DNA from: Spirochaetaceae bacterium
Lineage (GTDB): Bacteria; Spirochaetota; Spirochaetia; Treponematales; Rectinemataceae
Reading direction: 5' to 3'
Assembly: GCA_016794765.1 (NCBI GenBank)
Contig: JAEUJG010000339.1
Location: 1-6,803, forward strand
Length of the DNA stretch: 6,803 bases
In this document: positions 5,126 through 6,803 of the stretch, in pieces
Position numbering within the stretch: position 1 is the stretch's first letter
Layout of the letters: each line of letters opens with the position of its first letter
The notes under the pieces: generated by a model
Database searches by the model: none
What the model was told of the DNA's origin: nothing
What the model saw: the letters and a program-made list of their open reading frames with translations, nothing else
Translations under genes and position numbers: made by a program

Positions 5126-5983
5126 ATGATTCGTGGATGGTATACGGGAGCGAGCGGCATGACCGCCCAGCAGGTACGCCTCGACGCCATTTCCAACAAC
5201 CTCGCCAACGTCGACACCGACGGCTACAAGCGCGACACCGCCGTCCACAAGGCCTTCGCCCAGATGCTCCTCCGCCGGATGAACGACGACGGCCAGCTCC
5301 GCAACCCCTTCGGCTCCTCCGACCTCTCCCCCGTCGTCGGCAAGCTCGGCACCGGCGTGGAGACCAACGAACTCTTCACCGAATTCGAGCAGGGCTCCCT
5401 CAAGGAGACCCAGAGCGACTTCGACCTCGCGCTGGAGGGTACGGGCTTCATCGCGGTGGAGACCCCCTACGGCGAGCGCTACACCCGCAACGGCACCTTC
5501 GTCCTCGGCAAGGAAGGCTTCCTCGAAACCAAGGAGGGCTACAAGGTCCTCGGCGAGAACGGCCCCATCAGCGTCAAGGAAAACAACTTCAAGGTCGACA
5601 AGGCCGGCAACATCTTCGTCAACCGCGCCTACGAGGACGACCCCTTCCGCCTCGTCTCCCGCGACGAGAACACCTGGGAGGGTCTCGAGCGCCTCGACGC
5701 CCTCAAGCTCGTCGATTTCAAGAAACCCCGCTTCCTCGCCAAACAGGGCTCCAGCCTCTACGCCTCCACCGAGGAATCAGGAGAGGCTCGCCTTCAGGGC
5801 GGCCCCGGCGCCGGCCCGCGCGCCAAGGTGGAGCAGGGTTTCGTCGAGGCCTCCAACGTGAACCCCGTCCTCGAGATGGTCCGGATGATAGAAGTCAACC
5901 GCGCCTACGAGGCCAACCAGAAGACCATCCAGACCCACGACGGCATGCTCGGCAAGCTGATCAACGAAGTGGCCCGCGTCTAG
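5126..5983 (+). CDS. flgF: Flagellar proximal rod protein FlgF (FlhO of spirochaetes)
   Basis: This is a 285-residue axial protein of the flagellar basal body rod, exported by the flagellar type III system without a cleaved signal. The N-terminal rod motif is clear: GWYTGASGMTAQQVRLDAISNNLANVDTDGYKR (4-36, with SNNLANVDT at 23-31). So is the C-terminal one, where QGFVEASNVNPVLEMVRMIEVNRAYEANQKTIQ (237-269) forms the D0 helix. The core has the family landmarks FEQGSLKETQSDFDLALEGTGFIAV (87-111) and RYTRNGTFVL (118-127). It is longer than E. coli FlgF (251 aa), with extra sequence around 38-75 and a Gly/Pro-rich stretch near 219-233; long FlgF/FlhO proteins are familiar from spirochaetes. It is first in an operon with flgG, 21 nt downstream, and is preceded by a sigma-28-like promoter. 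FlgF versus a second FlgG-like paralogue is decided by the order and by the absence of the FlgG-specific segment. Confidence 0.92.
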   Translation: MIRGWYTGASGMTAQQVRLDAISNNLANVDTDGYKRDTAVHKAFAQMLLRRMNDDGQLRNPFGSSDLSPVVGKLGTGVETNELFTEFEQGSLKETQSDFDLALEGTGFIAVETPYGERYTRNGTFVLGKEGFLETKEGYKVLGENGPISVKENNFKVDKAGNIFVNRAYEDDPFRLVSRDENTWEGLERLDALKLVDFKKPRFLAKQGSSLYASTEESGEARLQGGPGAGPRAKVEQGFVEASNVNPVLEMVRMIEVNRAYEANQKTIQTHDGMLGKLINEVARV

Positions 5984-5990
5984 CGGACCA

Positions 5991-5995
5991 AAGGA
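5991..5995 (+). promoter_or_regulatory. Ribosome binding site of flgG
   Basis: AAGGA within the 21-nt flgF-flgG spacer lies 9 nt before the flgG ATG. There is no room for a separate promoter or terminator, so the two genes are almost certainly co-transcribed. Confidence 0.7.
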
Positions 5996-6004
5996 TAGAA
6001 AGCC

Positions 6005-6799
6005 ATGGTACGGAGCCTTTGGACCGCCGCGAGCGGCATGATCGGCCAGCAGGCCTCGATCGACACGATCTCCAACAACCTCTCGAACGTCAACACGCCC
6101 GGCTTCAAGAAGATGCGCGCCGACTTCGAGGACCTGATCTACCAGACCGTCCGCGTCGCCGGTACCCCCGCCACCGAGGACACCGTCGTCCCCGTCCCCG
6201 TCCAGATGGGCCACGGCGTCAAACTCGCCGCCACCCAGCGCCAGTTCCTCCAGGGCGCCCTCCAGAACACGGAGAACGTCTCCGACCTCGCCATCCAGGG
6301 CGACGGCTTCTTCCGCATCCAACTCTACGACGGCAGCTACGGCTACAGCCGCGACGGCTCCTTCAAGATCGACTCGAACGGCCAGTTCGTCACCTCGAAC
6401 GGCTACAAACTCATGCCCGAGACCATCCTGCCCGAGGGCTTCATCCCCGACACCCTCTCGGTCTCCCAGGACGGCCGCGTTAGCGTGAAAGTCCCCGGCC
6501 GCGACGACCCCATCGACGTCGGCCAACTCGAACTCTACCGCTTCCCCAACCCCGTCGGCCTCACCTCCGTCGGCGAAAACCTCTTCAAGGTCTCCAACGC
6601 CTCCGGCTCCCCCATCGCGGGCCGCCCCGGCTTCGACGGCATGGGCAAGACCATCCACAAGTTCCTCGAAATGTCCAACGTCTCCGTCGTGCGCGAAATG
6701 GTCGGCATGATCGTCGCACAACGCGCCTACGAGTTCAACTCCAAGGCCATCCAGACCAGCGACAACATGCTCGGCACCGCCACGAGCCTTAAGAGGTAA
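6005..6799 (+). CDS. flgG: Flagellar distal rod protein FlgG
   Basis: This is a 264-residue protein forming the distal rod of the flagellar basal body, which passes through the peptidoglycan and outer-membrane rings and joins the hook. The length matches the family (E. coli 260). The N-terminal rod motif MVRSLWTAASGMIGQQASIDTISNNLSNVNTPGFKK occupies 1-36. The segment YQTVRVAGTPATEDTVVPVP (46-65) corresponds to the FlgG-specific sequence that distinguishes the stiff rod from the curved hook. Next come LQGALQNTENVSDLAIQGDGFFRI (82-105) and the C-terminal D0 motif FLEMSNVSVVREMVGMIVAQRAYEFNSKAIQTSDNML (220-256). The coding strand is strikingly C-rich, as in flgF. It follows flgF by 21 nt with its own ribosome binding site. 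AAGAGG just before the stop could serve a following gene that would begin at the very edge of the window. Confidence 0.96.
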   Translation: MVRSLWTAASGMIGQQASIDTISNNLSNVNTPGFKKMRADFEDLIYQTVRVAGTPATEDTVVPVPVQMGHGVKLAATQRQFLQGALQNTENVSDLAIQGDGFFRIQLYDGSYGYSRDGSFKIDSNGQFVTSNGYKLMPETILPEGFIPDTLSVSQDGRVSVKVPGRDDPIDVGQLELYRFPNPVGLTSVGENLFKVSNASGSPIAGRPGFDGMGKTIHKFLEMSNVSVVREMVGMIVAQRAYEFNSKAIQTSDNMLGTATSLKR

Positions 6800-6803
6800 G
6801 CAT

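Noticed and set aside
5777..6721. A 314-codon minus-strand open frame opposite flgF/flgG
   Set aside because: The product is a Val/Asp/Gly/Ala/Glu-rich shadow of the C-rich rod genes and resembles no protein.
1..6803. CRISPR array, tRNA/rRNA genes, insertion sequences or phage genes
   Set aside because: No repeat-spacer periodicity, cloverleaf sequence, transposase motif, terminal inverted repeats or atypical low-GC island was seen.

Overview
The window is GC-rich chromosomal DNA from a didermic, flagellated bacterium. It carries an LPS-transport (lpt) operon and genes for the distal part of the flagellar rod. A high-GC, Treponema/Spirochaeta-like member of the Spirochaetota is my best guess. 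The reasons are a stand-alone flgF(flhO)-flgG pair with a long FlgF (285 aa), a probable sigma-28 promoter in front of it, lpt genes without neighbouring Kdo genes, and an unrecognised small protein of a kind I loosely associate with spirochaetes. A deltaproteobacterium-like lineage cannot be excluded from the sequence alone. The window is densely coded; most other long open frames are GC-driven shadows.

Left part (1-3084, minus strand): one tightly packed operon, read right to left, pyrG-lptC-lptA-lptB. pyrG is a complete CTP synthase with an intact synthetase and glutaminase. It overlaps lptC by 14 nt, lptC overlaps lptA by 4 nt (GTGA), and lptA overlaps lptB by 4 nt (ATGA); lptB runs off the left edge. 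CTP synthase feeds nucleotide-activated sugar and lipid synthesis, and LptC/A/B are parts of the lipid A/LPS export bridge, so the theme is envelope biogenesis. The Kdo genes that often sit between pyrG and lptC elsewhere are absent. A near-consensus sigma-70 promoter (TTGACA-17-GATACT) lies so close to the pyrG ATG that the mRNA should be leaderless or nearly so.

Middle part (3085-4832): an 80-bp divergent spacer with a 12-bp palindrome, then a 152-aa soluble protein of unknown function on the plus strand. It converges on a 393-aa minus-strand signalling protein. That protein has a PAS domain carrying a five-cysteine cluster, a coiled coil, a HisKA_2-type histidine box, and an ATPase domain that has lost its key ATP-binding residues. 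It looks like a sensor pseudokinase or phosphotransferase.

Right part (4833-6803): a 293-bp divergent intergenic region. It holds a possible kinase promoter, two copies of a 13-bp repeat and a sigma-28-like promoter, followed by flgF and flgG on the plus strand. These encode the proximal and distal rod proteins of the flagellar basal body. The last bases after flgG may be the beginning of a further gene in the same operon.
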